Shown in pieces: positions 28,922 to 41,400 of a stretch of DNA of 64,000 nucleotides. Source of the DNA: Lepidurus packardi (Eukaryota; Arthropoda; Branchiopoda; Notostraca; Triopsidae); contig JAKZAN010000002.1 of the NCBI GenBank assembly GCA_023053545.1, positions 7,064,790-7,128,789 of the forward strand. The letters are read 5' to 3'. The notes under the pieces are model-generated. The model had not been told where the DNA came from. It ran no database searches and saw only the letters and a program-made list of their open reading frames with translations. Position 1 is the stretch's first letter; each line of letters opens with the position of its first letter. Both the position numbers and the translations under genes were made by a program.

Positions 28922-29103
28922 CAGCGGTTCTCAAACTATGCGCCGCGAAAGATTCATATAATTGCATAAATGCAGCAATTATATAGGTCTATGTTCTAAG
29001 GTGCGCCGCGCGAACTGGGGATATGTTCCGAAGGGCGCCGCAGCGAATTAGTGCGATACGATACTGTTAGTGCGCCCCGAACGAAAAGTTTGAGAACACC
29101 CTG
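28922..29103. mobile_element. Non-autonomous hAT element (MITE), 182 bases
   Basis: It starts CAGCGGTTCTCAAACT and ends with the inverted AGTTTGAGAACACCCTG, the terminal inverted repeats typical of hAT elements. It is flanked on both sides by a perfect 8-base target duplication GGCTAACC (28914-28921 and 29104-29111), the size expected for hAT insertion. There is no transposase. The interior is GC-rich with CGCCGCG patches. Confidence 0.93.
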
Positions 29104-29191
29104 GGCTAACCAAATACCAGCACATTCGGCGCCGAGTATATTGGCCCGGGTATTATCATGTCGAAAAAAAGGGGTTAAGAGAAACCTCAGT

Positions 29192-29438
29192 GGTCTAATC
29201 TTTACCCGTGGGATTAACCAAAGCTTGCTGATTTCGAACCTGCGCGCCTTTAAAACCAAACCGAAGCTAAGAAATGTAGAAACCGTCTTTATTCGATAGG
29301 GGCATTTTCTATGTCCCCAAGCTCAGAGTAGAAACGGATTACACTTTCTAGAAGTTAGGGGTTGGTTTTAGGCAGGAGGCCTATAAAACGGTTCAAAGTG
29401 ACCAGTCTTTAATTAATCCCACTGGTAAAGATTAGACC
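29192..29438. repeat. Inverted repeat between FADD and CDC23
   Basis: The arm at 29192-29219 (GGTCTAATCTTTACCC...) is repeated in reverse complement at 29413-29438 with one mismatch over 26 bases, spaced by about 190 bases. Probably a small foldback transposon remnant next to the hAT insertion. Confidence 0.7.
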
Positions 29439-29616
29439 CTTTACCCGTTTTTTCCGACACGAGTACGACATCGTAGTACGTCAAAACCAAACAGCTGATG
29501 CGATGACGACGCAGCATTTCTGGCTCCCGTACCGAATTCGCGTTTCGCAGTTTGCTTTTTTTTTAGTAAAAGTTATTAGCACCCTTTGAGAAACAAATTT
29601 GAAACAATAACGGAAA

Positions 29617-31924
29617 ATGGCGGGGATACAGGTTCGGAATCTTACGTGCTCGGATGTTCTCCGAGATTTGATGAAAGGTTATGTAGCGTGTTCTTCCCGA
29701 GGTCTTTTGCAAAGTGCGAAATGGTACAAGCCGTTTGCTCACACAAGATTTATTTTCATTGTTACCATGGTGTAATTTCAGGTTGTCCGAGTTGCATTGT
29801 TCCGTAACGGACTGGGCCGCCGCTAACGATCCTTTAAAAAATAATGCACCAGATCTTATCGTTAACCCTTTTGCACCAGAACCCGACTTAGGCCCTGACC
29901 TAGCCATCTATATAAAAGCCAAGAGCTTTTTTGATCTCAATGAATTCGATAGGTAAAATATAAGCCCAAGTTTTTTCTAAAAATTTGCATTACCTCACTG
30001 TCAACTTACACGTTACAGGTGCGCTTATTTCACGGACAAATGTACCAGCAGTAAGGGCCGTTTTCTCCATTTTTATTCTCGTTTCATGTCGGGTGAGAAG
30101 AAACATGTCGAGCAAATGCAAGAAAGCTCAGGTAAATTGCTCTTGAAAACCTTGAAAACCTTTTAGTTCGGATTTAATTTCTTTTTTATGGGGGTAATAT
30201 AGCTGTGCAGGACACGAGTAAAGCAGTCCATCTCAGATTTCTGCAAACCGAGTTAGCTAAAGTTAAAGAAGAAAGTAGCTTAGATGGCTTTAATATGTAT
30301 TTATACGGCGTCGTTTTGCGCAAGTTAGGACTGCCCCAAGCTCTCGAAACTTTAGCACAATCAATACGAATGGAGCCTTTGCATTGGGGAGCATGGTTAG
30401 AATTGGCCAAATTGGTTCCCAACAAAGAAGTGGTGAGCATAGCTTAAGTTTCTAAGCCAATGCCAATACCCAAGGCTAATAGATTGGTGCATTTTTATTA
30501 TCATGTTCGTAGCTGGAAACGCTTGATTTACCTTCACACTGGATCCAAAATTTTTTTATGGCTTTCTACAACACCGAACTGCAGTTCAATGAGGCAGCTT
30601 TGTCCATCTATGATGAATTACGTGATTCATGTTTCCAGTCAAGCACGTATATCAAAGCTCAAATGGCCGTTGCTTTCAACAACTTGACGGGTAAAAAATT
30701 CATCACCATGTTGTTCTTATTTATCTAACACTTTACAATTCATTTGTTGTGTACAGACGCAGATCAAGCTAGGACTTTATTTGCCACAGTTCGCGAAGAA
30801 GATCCCATGCGATTGGACGATATGGATATTTATTCCAATATCCTTTACGTAAAGGAACTGAGAGTTGATTTGGCCCATTTAGCGCACCACTTTACCGAAG
30901 TGGACCCTTATAAAGCCGAAACCTGCTGTATTATTGGTAAATTTCAGTCTGCACCAATGTTTTATTTATGTTTCTATGACAGGAAACTATTATAGTCTGC
31001 GAGGTCAACATGAAAAGGCTTTGGTGTACTTCCAAAGGGCGCTGAAGCTTTGTCCATCCAATTACCTTGTTTGGACGCTTATGGGACATGAATATCTTGA
31101 ATTGAAGAACACGAACGCAGCTATTCAAAGCTATAGACAAGCCATTGGTGCTTTACCTTATTTTTGCCTATTTTTTGTTTTGATTTGATTTGGCTCATTT
31201 TAGAAATCAATAAGCGGGATTACAGGGCATGGTATGGGTTGGGTCAAACTTACGAGATTCTGAAAATGCCTTTTTATTGCGTTTATTATTATCGGAACGC
31301 GCAAACACTGCGACCGTTTGATTCGAGGATGCTCTTGGCTCTTGGAGATGCCTATGACAAATTAGATCGTCCCCATGACGCTAAGAAATGTTACATGAAA
31401 GCACACAGCGTGGGCGATGTCGAAGGAATTGCGTTATTGCGATTAGCACGGCTTTATGATCGTTTGAAAGAGACAGGATTGGCAGCAGCAGCTTATATGG
31501 ATTTTCTGCATGAAACTGCCGATTCCCAGATAGAAGAAGGCATTGATCACGCTCAAGCATACCTCTACTTAGCCAGCTTTTACCTCCAGAAGGGTCCTAT
31601 GCTAGACGACGCCTTCAACTTTGCCCAGAAATGCGTTAATTTCAAAGAAGTATATTTCTAACATAGATCAAGCGATAGTTTTGTGATCTATATTATTTTT
31701 TTTCAGACGAGAGAGGAAGCTAAAGCTTTGTTACGGGAAATACTTCAGCTGAGATCAAGACAAGATAAGCCAGCCGAAGTAAATCCTCATAATTTAGCGA
31801 AATTAGTGTTTTTTAACGCATAATTTAATAGACAGAAGATGACTCGGTGAACCAGTGCAATTTCCTGCACCCAGAACGCATAACACCCGAACCTGACGCC
31901 ATGAATTTAACATTCTCGCCATAA
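29617..31924 (+). CDS. CDC23: CDC23/APC8 subunit of the anaphase-promoting complex
   Basis: Ten exons: 29617-29723, 29782-29952, 30019-30131, 30203-30432, 30513-30690, 30757-30936, 30983-31147, 31204-31649, 31707-31778, 31832-31924; 584 residues (human 597). After an N-terminal helical region ([18 protein letters not shown]), the protein is built of TPR repeats. Nearly invariant CDC23 segments include [97 protein letters not shown] and [16 protein letters not shown]. It forms a homodimeric TPR superhelix in the APC/C arc lamp, helping position the catalytic core for ubiquitination of cyclins and securin. Its ATG ([11 protein letters not shown]) has no in-frame alternative with similarity. It lies downstream of FADD on the same strand, about 1 kb away. 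Confidence 0.96.
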
Positions 31925-32461
31925 ATGAGATTACAGTACTTTTGTTTGCCTTTAACGTTGTTTTTTCTGTTAAATACTTTAATGATGTAAAATAATGGTG
32001 ACATGGTCTTTCAAGTTATTTGAATTTGCCAACCGAAAAAAGAAATCGATATTTTAGAACGGATGGTTGTTCGCTGGTCGATTTCGATTATACAAGTGAT
32101 TTGATAAGTTTCACTCTGGACAAGTTTTGTATTTGGCGCCTAGGTTTACCTTCGATTGTGGTTTCAGGAGTGTGATACTTTGTTGATCGATAGTGCAAAT
32201 CGATAGGTAAGTAATGTCGGAATTCGGGATGTGTCACTGGGACTGTGCTCATTTATGTGTATTTTTTCCTGCTAGGGATCTCGTTTGGGATCCCTAAAAG
32301 CGTGAATTCAAAGGCATGGATGATGGACAATTAAGTATTCATCTTGCCAAATCGTCCCAGCGTTCGGTGGGTGGTGGAAAAGTGGTGCAAAGGCCAAGGC
32401 CAACTCCTCCAAGAAGAAGTAGGCCTGTAGCCCCCTCCCTCCTCCCCCTCCTGCCAACAAT
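31925..32461. other. CDC23 / TSC22 intergenic region and TSC22 leader
   Basis: 537 bases holding the CDC23 3'UTR and promoter A of TSC22. An upstream ATG frame at 32316-32570 (84 codons) overlaps the TSC22 start in another frame and could act as an upstream ORF; it has no recognised similarity. A GT donor-like GGTAAGTAATG near 32212 could mark a non-coding first exon. Confidence 0.4.
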
Positions 32462-35400
32462 ATGGCGGAGTCCTCTTCGTATCATGCAACCAACACAACA
32501 AACAGCAACAAATTGTCACTCGCTGTTGATAGTATTGCTGCACGAACCACCAGTGAAACACTTCGTATAAGTACGGAGGGCGCTTTGCCGTCCTCCTTTA
32601 TCCTGCGTCCCACTGCAATGACCACAACAACCCCAAGCAACTTCCAGCTTCCAACATCTACCACTACAAATACAACAATCTTAAATGAAAGTCAAATTAG
32701 TACACGTAAAAAGTCTACTTCTTTCCAGATCACGAGCGTTGTTAGCTCTCACGCGAGCAATGATGGCGCCGATGATTCCGCCGACGATATGGATGATTCC
32801 CATGCAGAAGACGGATCAGACGTGGGCGATAATAATTCCAGCAAATGTGCGGAAACTCCCAGTGCGAGTTGTTCCGAAGACGCTTATTCCAAGTCCGAAG
32901 AAGGGGTCGGAATCACGCCCTTCATCCAAGTGACTCCAGTAGCTAATATGAACGATTCAGACTCGGTGTTTGCCGCGAGTGACTATCAACTCCAGCAGCA
33001 AATCGCCAGGACTTTGAGCTCTGTTTCCCCTAGTGCCTTGGCTCCTCCTGTAACTCCTTCTTCGTCGTCTCTTTCTTCCAACGCCAACAATGAAGGCTCG
33101 AAAGCTACCTTCTCTGAAGCCGAGAAAGATCAACAACAATGGCAAACGCGATTTAAAGTCGTGAAAATCGAAAGCCAGGAACCCTTTAAGCGAGGCCGAT
33201 GGCTCTGCATGGATTTCCTCGATCATCCGTCTCTACAGACGAGTCTCTCCAGGGATGAGCCGGCCTCCAACAACTCTAGCAACGCTAGTTCGGTGCATTA
33301 CGTCCCAGGAGAGAACCCCATCGCCGAACATCCGTTAGGACACACCGTGGAGGAACAAATCTTACCTGGCGTTGTTCCCCAGCAGCTTTTACTACAGCAG
33401 CAAATGACTGTATCGCCTCTCGCCACCGTTCCTACTAGCATCGTAGTGCCCCAACCTATGTTACAGCCGAATTTCTTGCCCAATCCGACTTCCACACCGT
33501 TGGTTCACTATCCGAATCCTGAACCTCCGAATTATACCTCTCAAGCAGCACCGCCCACATACCCTGTACCACCTCAGCAGCAAATACCCAACCCTGCGAT
33601 GGCTGTACCACGCCCAGTAGGCCTGCCTACGGCTAACTATACTGTTGGTAACACGGGGGCCTACATTCAGACCGTCTACACGCCGGCGCCCAACAGTCAA
33701 ATACCGCCAAATTATCCGACTCTGGTCCTGCAACAGCCGAGCGTGTCGAACCAGCCACCGAACGCGGTCTACCCGGCAGGGGGAACGACATTACCGACTC
33801 AGACGCATTATGCGCAAGGGCCGGCCTCGCAGCCCGCTGCGCAAGCACAGGGAATGTACTCCAGCACTACGCAGCAGCACTTCGTCAATCCAACAGCTGC
33901 TGCTGTAGCTCCAGCACCGGTCGTACAGCCCCAAGCTGCTTCTGCACCGGCGTACCAGCAGGCCCAGCAGCCCTATCCTGCTCAAACGGCATTTGTGCCA
34001 GCGCAGAGCAGCTCGGCTACATTTGCCGCTTACGGAGCCCAGCCTACGGCCCCAGCCAACTATGCTGGCCCAACAGTAGCTCAACAGTTCCAGAGTGTAC
34101 CACCGAATCCCAGCGCTGGATCCACCTATGCGCAGCCGAATACGCAAGTATATAACGCGCCGCAACTAACTGCGCAACAGCCTTATGTCCCGCCCCCGAA
34201 CGCGGCCTCCAGTTACGCCACCGCGGTTGCCGGTACTCCTGTGCAGGCACAGTTTGTGGTTCCGGCCCCCCAAGCGACGGTTTCCCTAGTAACGGGTCAA
34301 TCCGCCGTTAGTGCTAACCCCGAAGCGGGCTCCGCGACTGCACCCAAAATCGTGCTACCCGTTGCCACCGCACCCGCGCCCCAGACTCAATCCTCGTTGC
34401 TGGGATCTGGTACTTCCAACTCGACTTCTTCCGTCACAAGTACTAACACAGCAGGACCGCCCACTTCTGCACACGCTCACTTTGCTTCCTTACTACCGGC
34501 CAACATTATGGGCGATGAAGGAACCTCTACTAGCGGCGACGACCCAAATAGGTGAGTTTGCACTTTTTTTTCTCTAAACCGTATCTTGTTGTTACATACC
34601 CGTTCGAGAGTTAGGTACGCTTATTTTATTTCTACTATTTTTTTTCGTGCTTGACAAATGATGTCAAAGTCTGGGACGGTAGACAAAAATCAATGAACAC
34701 AGTCACGTGGCGTTAAATCGATACTACTTTCGTCCATGGTTCAAATCGAGTCTTTCAGCAACAGCAACTCGAGAAGATATATGTTCGACAGTATATGGTT
34801 TAAGCTAGCATTATGATTATCTGATCTGTTATTACATTTTGTGGTTTCTTCCAATACTGAATTATAATATGACCGCTAGAGAGCGCTGTGACATTGTTTA
34901 CGTATTGACTGGAATCGGGAATGTTTAGTGAGCCAAATTATACAAGGGTTTATTTGTAAGACTTTATCCCATTTTATAAACGATAGAATATAACAATAGT
35001 TCACTAGTTTTTTCTTATTATACAGAATTTGAAAAACCAAGTCATAAATTTTGAATTTCGTTTCGAAAGTGGAGTGATTCCCATGTGGTTGAGCGAGACC
35101 ATCTTTTACTAAATAACTTAGATAGCCTGCATTGATGAATTTGTTATTAGAGGTATTATTGTCGTTCTACTCCGTTCTCTGCAAGCCTTGTAATGGATTC
35201 TTTCGGGTGCATACCGTCACTTGACGACAATTTTAAGAGTCGTAATTCCCTGTGCAGCCTCCAAGTGTCAGTTTTCTGTAGCGCGTTCTACTGGTTGCAC
35301 TGGTGCAGTATTTTTGGCACTCAGTGTGTCAAATGTATATATCTTTACACACCGAGTGCCAAAAATATTGCACCAGTGCAGCCATTGAACGCGCTACTAG

Positions 35401-38400
35401 TTGCAGTCTTTCAGGTGCATCCTAACGGCTTGACATTCAAATAGCGCGCCGAAGTCTGGACTCCGCCAGTCTTATACGTCATAAGTCTAACAGCCGCGTT
35501 ATCTATCGTTTAGATGGTGTTGCAGTTCAGTGCCGTATTTGTTTTGTCTGTTTGGGCGGTAAAAATCCATGCCTCTAGTGCTCTTCAGTGAGACTTTCCT
35601 GGTCGGTTTGCTTATAAATAACTAACACTGGGTAATCGTGATGTCTAGAATCAGGGATGCGAGGATTTTCCAAGGAAAAAGGGTCGTGAAGTACGAAAGC
35701 CAAGGAAACTTTTTACGACGTCTTACGAGTCAAGAAGGGTTTAGTACATGGATAAGGAAGTAGGTCATATGAGTGTTTTTACAGGCGTTTTCGAAGCGGG
35801 TGGCCCTCCGCTCTTTTGCTGGCAGTCACATGTGCAGGTGGCTAGATCACACGAGAAGACGGAGCTCCGCCTCCTTTTGACTTTCTTCTGTCTTTCTTTC
35901 AAGCTGTTGCTAAGCGGGTTTTTGAACAACAGCAAAAGAAAAGAGAGTCAAAATGGTCCCTTCTGGGGCGTTTTCTTGTGCTTATCGCTATTTCTACGCA
36001 TGATGCAACCGCCATATTAAAACAAAAATAAGAGCACACAAGGCGGCACCCTGTCTGCAACTGCGCAGCAATAAGGCGAAAGGATTCTAGAAACTGTCTT
36101 CAAGATCGAATTACATACTTTATTTAGTCAACTTTCAACGCCCGTTTTTCACTTTTTGTTGATGAGATATTACTGACGTAATGTCAAGAATAACACCTCT
36201 TCAGTACTTACTCTAAGGAGGGTTCATGGCGTGACAGAAAACCCAAATCGTGCGATTTCGTTTTTTGACGTAAAAAGCACTTTAGAATAGAAATTCATTA
36301 TTCATCCGTACGCCCACCAGTACCAACGGCTGACATTTAGAAGGATAAATTACCCCAAGTAACATTGTGGGGAAAAGAAATGGCGTCACTACTTTAGAAC
36401 CAGGAACTACACAAAAGGAAGTTGAGATCATTTTACCCACGTTTCCGTTATGCCAAATGGCAGATTTTAATGACGTCAAGGGTTCCTGTAAGGTATGACG
36501 TCGTGTCGTGGAGAACTTGATAAGTTCCAATGGGGAGGAAATCTAATTTGGTAGGGAAAATATGTGTGCTCCAGTTTTGCCAGACTGCACGACGCCCAGT
36601 GTTTCCCGACCAGGGTTTTCCAAAAAAGAATGAAGAAACAAAGCGGAGCTTTTTATATCTTGTCCGGATTTCGTTGATTGCTTGGACAAGGTACGTGAAG
36701 AGTATGTATAACAGGGTTTCAAGTTAATTTTGCGAGCTTTAAATGGATTCGTACGTGCAACTTTGCATGGACGGCAACTGCAAACCTCCCGGGGGCAGGA
36801 AATGGTTAATTTTAGTCACGCTGCTTGTACAAAAACGCTTCTGCTTTCCAATTGTTTTGGCATTCGTCTCTCCCAAAAAAGAGGTATGTTTAAGCAGAAC
36901 TTGCCTTTGCAAAATGGTCTTTTATGATACAAGGTTAAGATTTCCACACAAATGGCCAGGATTTAGACGTTACGAAATAAAAAATTAAGGAAGGACAGGA
37001 AATTTGGAAATATGATGTGTGATTTCCGTGTACTGCAACAATTGCGACTCAAAATGCCCTCTGTAACTGGCTTGAACCAGCTGACAAAAGTCTAGGTGAC
37101 CTATATATCTTACCAACGAAGTAGCCGAAAGGCACTTTTAGACGGTATAAAAAAAGGAAAGGGTAAAAAAAGATGCTGACACGCGTTAATTACACTCGTT
37201 TGCATACTCGGTAATGACTGGCGGCAAAGGGAGGTTATGAAAGGAATGAATTGGAAGAGAAGGTTTTTCTTTAGGTTGCCATGGTCAACGATTGTCAAGA
37301 CATGACAGCCGAGATGGGTTTGCGTGATAGGGGAGGAGATTGTTGGGGTTTTTGGGGTCATTGTTGCAATTCATTCATGACTTTCGTGAAGAATTGGTGA
37401 AGGACAGGTAGGTGCTTCATGACACGGGCCATAAGCTGGAACCGAAAGTTCGTGCTCCAAGGACAAAACTTGCAACAATCAATGTTTTTCGCAGGTTGAT
37501 ATTGATTGTTGTAAAAGGTCATTTTCTGAGAGGTTTTCCGGGTATGTCTGTGGTAGAAAATGACAACGAACAGAAGCGTTTTTTTCAAATTTTTTTTCTT
37601 GCATGAGCCAAGGTTACAAATTGATCGGTCTTGGGATTTTGAGGAAACTAATCTTATCGCTACGGAAGAGATATCAGGAGCTTACGTGCTTTGGTTGGTG
37701 TATTTCGGTTTGAACAATGATCCAACGCAGTAAAATAATTTGTTACTCATTGGCAAGTAATTTGCAACCTTTGAACTCGTTTGATGCTTATCCGAAGGAA
37801 CAAAAAAAATTGAAATGCGAAGCTAAGAGTTCGGTTACCTCCCAATGATCGAGTATGTTATGCTTCTTGCACTTATGACGTCCTTAATCACTGTTTGTAA
37901 TGCTGCTGCATTAACTCAGGAAAACAAGGGACTTTGGCTTGATCTTGTGGGGTTACTCCGGCTTGCCAGTTTAAACAAGGGGGTGGAAAGGTCATCGAGG
38001 AAAAGGCGGGCATGTAACCCGGATTCGTAGGCTTACACCGGCGTCGGCAAAGTCTTCACGGGGGTGAATTTAGATGAGAGACATTGGCGGAGACTCATAG
38101 GGTTACTCCGGCTTGCTCCTACGGCAGGATGCGGTGAAAAAAACGAGGAATTCCAAGGGCTACCCCGGCCGGTATCTAAGTTGCTCCCTTGTTTCGCTCG
38201 CGAAAATTTAAGCGCTTATCTACGCTAATTTTTTAAGACGCGTTAGGTTTGATATAGTTGGAAAAGCGAGGATTTTGATCTGAATTTTGCATTTTGTACC
38301 CTTGTTTAAGTTGTTTAGCGTAATAGCAAATCAAGTGAGGTAGAGTTCTATTTGGAAAAGTTCCACCATTGGTAAGAGTTAGAAGCTTCGGGAGCTTGAA

Positions 38401-41400
38401 ACCGAAAGTCGTTTCCAATACGAACCTGCTTTCCAGGCTGAGGCGATCCTAAGCCACGCCCACACTGTTCTCTTCGGCATCTACAGGAGCGTGGGGAGCT
38501 CGCGTTTCTCCGCCAGAGCGTTTCTAACTTTCGTAGCAAGAGTAGCTACCACAACATTTCGTACTCCGCATTCAGAGTTTTCTGAAAAGTTTCTGCATTT
38601 TCTAAAGTACGAGCATTTTAAAACCAAGACATCTGTACTCTTGAGTGGGAGACCAAAAATATAATGTTAGTGTGGGCGTGGATTGTGGCTCCGTGGACAG
38701 CTTTGCTCCTCTATTTGGTTTTCGTCTATCTTGGAGTATAAAAAAAGAAAAATCGTCGCGAAGTACATTAAGCTAAATACATCCCCGAGTTGTTACAAAA
38801 GTGAATTCCTGGATAGAACTCTACAGCGTTTCGACCTGATTTCCTTTGTTGTGGAGGACCCAGGGAACGGAATCAATACGGCCAGCAGCAGCAACCGCTG
38901 TAGGAACTCAGCCCCGCCCCTTTTGCGCAGTTTGCCCTTTTGGTTCGCTAGAACTCGAGCTCTTTTTCCGCAAAAGTTGCGAATAAAAGTTGTTCAAACT
39001 AGAAGAAAGCGATTCTTGGACACGAGAGAAGTATTTGCCCAAGTAGGCGTGTTTTTTACAATTGACCTCAACTGAACTGAACAAAAAGCGGGTCACAAAA
39101 GAATGCCTGTAGTCTGCACCATGTTTGCTATGGCAGCCACGACGCAGTATTTGCACGGTGACGGGACTCGTTTGCGAGTGGATTCCTCGTCTTCATCGTC
39201 TTCCTCTGGGGATGCAGACTCACCTCAAATGCAGGGACAATCGTTTGTCCAAATGAACGATTTGCACGATTTCATCAAGGATTATGTCGCGGGGTAAAGA
39301 AAATATGACTTTATTTATAGCGAATTAATATCCAGTAAAACAATTAAAAAAAATTCACATTGTGTTCCCAAAAAATGAATCCGTAATGAATGTCGCGGGG
39401 TAAACACAAATATCCTTAGCTTTTTACTTTACAATTTATGTGCACAAAAATAAAAAAAATATTTATAGCAAATTAATTGCCAGTAAACCATAAAAAAACC
39501 TACCCTGTCAAATTATCTATAGTTATACATTTGTCCAAAAAAATGGATCTGCGACAGGCAGTTTTTCTTCGAAAGCTATTATGTTTGCGAAACATTTCGT
39601 TCATGGTGTTATTTTCTGTGGAAGCTAAGTTGTGGACTGACAGAATCTAGTACTATCTGGTTTCTTCCTACTCGCGCGTTTTAGTGACGCTGTTGCTGGT
39701 AAGGGAACCTTTTCGTAATACGAAAGCAAGGGAAATCAAAAAGAGGGAGCGAGAGGGGGGAACAGCTGTTTTTTGTGCAGTTGGAAGAACCGGTCTTACT
39801 TCCCAGTCCCACTCCTCCCACCACAGTGGAGGAGGGTAATTAAACCGAATCATGGCCACGCCCTCCTTTTGGGGGGGGGGGGGGGAGTTATTGTCGTCCT
39901 TTGGAAGGCTATAATACTTCAAAAAGAGGTGCAAATAACTGTAGGGTTGCGGGTTTGCGATGAGGAAATGGGGCCAAGGACAAGCCTGGTGCGATTCAGG
40001 GGGAGGAGCTAAAACGCCGTATTTTTTTAAAGGGGGAATAGGTGTTGCGTAAAGTGTTGTTCGAAAAATCAATGTCGCAAGCGTGTTACCATGTGGAAAT
40101 TGGGGAAGGTATTGGTTTCAGTCCGAGTTTAAAGTTCTTCTCCAATTGAGAGTTTTTATCTAAGAAAATTAGGTTACTAACAAAAAAAATTAGTGCGGGG
40201 GGTAAAGGAAAAAGAAAATATTTTTCGAGTATTGGGTTTATCCGTGATAAGATAAAAAGAGAATTTGGACCATATGGAGGAGACTGACTTAGAAATATAT
40301 GTTAAAATATCAGGGGGCGAAGGTCAGTTACCTCGTGAACGTCGAGTGGGTTTTCTTTCTTTTTTGTTTTTCAGTTATTGTTGTTTGTGTATTACTCAGA
40401 CTCCAAACGTGCGCACAAGGTTTTTGGACATGGAGAGAATTAGTGGCTGTTTTTTAGGCGTGAAGATTCAAAGGGAAGGGGCTTGAGGACCACCACAAAC
40501 TAGTTCCAACAGATTTTGGCTGGAAAAATCCATTTTTTTATTTGTTTTCTGTTTGATAAAGAGCTCGCTAGTTAGTAGTGGCGCTTACTAGTTCATAGTA
40601 CAAAACGTTAGGAAATGTAACATCTAGTTCGTAGTGCAATACACTGTTAGGAAATGTACTATTCTAGAAGGGCATTGGCGAAGTTTACGCCGCAGATATT
40701 GCGGAATGTCGGGAAAGTAGTTGACAAGTCAAGAGGTGGTATTGATAAGTTGTACCGTACTGTATTGAGAATATCGTTTCCTCTTCTATTAATTTATATG
40801 AATATTAGTGTTTGGGCCAATAGAAAAATTATGAACATTACTCCATTAATGAATGGTAGAACTTTTATAGCAGTAATTCTTGCGCTCGGGGTTTCTGTCG
40901 AAACAACTAAATAGGTCGTCGGCGTAATACGTCGTAACTGCTGCCTAATTAGTTAGTGATGCAGTAGGTTAATTAGGAGGAGAATCTCTAGGTAGTTAAA
41001 GCGTTTCACTTCCTGATTTCGGTCAAGGGCGTGGCCTTGGTTTCGACGAAAGCCTATCTGTCAAACAACACTCAAGGTTAGTACTGGGCTTAGACTTCAA
41101 CCCGCCCACTTCCCCAGCCATAACCAACTCCCGCTCTGCTTTCTAGCGATTTAATTTTGGACTTGGCACATCTTCCATAGTTTTATCTCTCTTAAACCTC
41201 CGTTTCCGTAGAGCCCTTCCTCTTTGGCCTTGCATAGCGTGTTTTTTTAACGAAGTTTATATAAAGTCCAAGTCGTGAAGAAGGTCGTCGTCAGTTGAAT
41301 TTTGCCTTTGTGTTGCGCTTGAAAGGAGGGTTAAAGTGAAACAGATTGTGCGTTTCTCCTTAACAATAATTATTTTTCGTCGAAACATGGCTCCACACGA

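Larger units (their letters stand above)
34552..39102 (+). other. TSC22 intron 1, 5' part
   Basis: 4.5 kb without a supported gene. It contains a long hairpin (35278-35397) and a family of GGGTTACTCCGGCTTGC repeats (about 37948-38175). Frames of 60-130 codons (for example 38683-39075) have no recognised similarity. As the intron precedes exon B it should hold its promoter. Confidence 0.6.

Noticed and set aside
33461-34250. Several minus-strand and alternate-frame ORFs over the TSC22 long exon
   Set aside because: They are shadows of a GC-rich, low-complexity Gln/Pro/Ala coding exon that lacks stops in other frames.
35748-36020. 90-codon frame in TSC22 intron 1
   Set aside because: Contains no conserved motif and sits in low-complexity intronic DNA; other short frames nearby are equally long.
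38683-39075. 130-codon frame just upstream of TSC22 exon B
   Set aside because: It begins at a non-ATG codon, has no recognised similarity and is likely part of the 5' leader or promoter.
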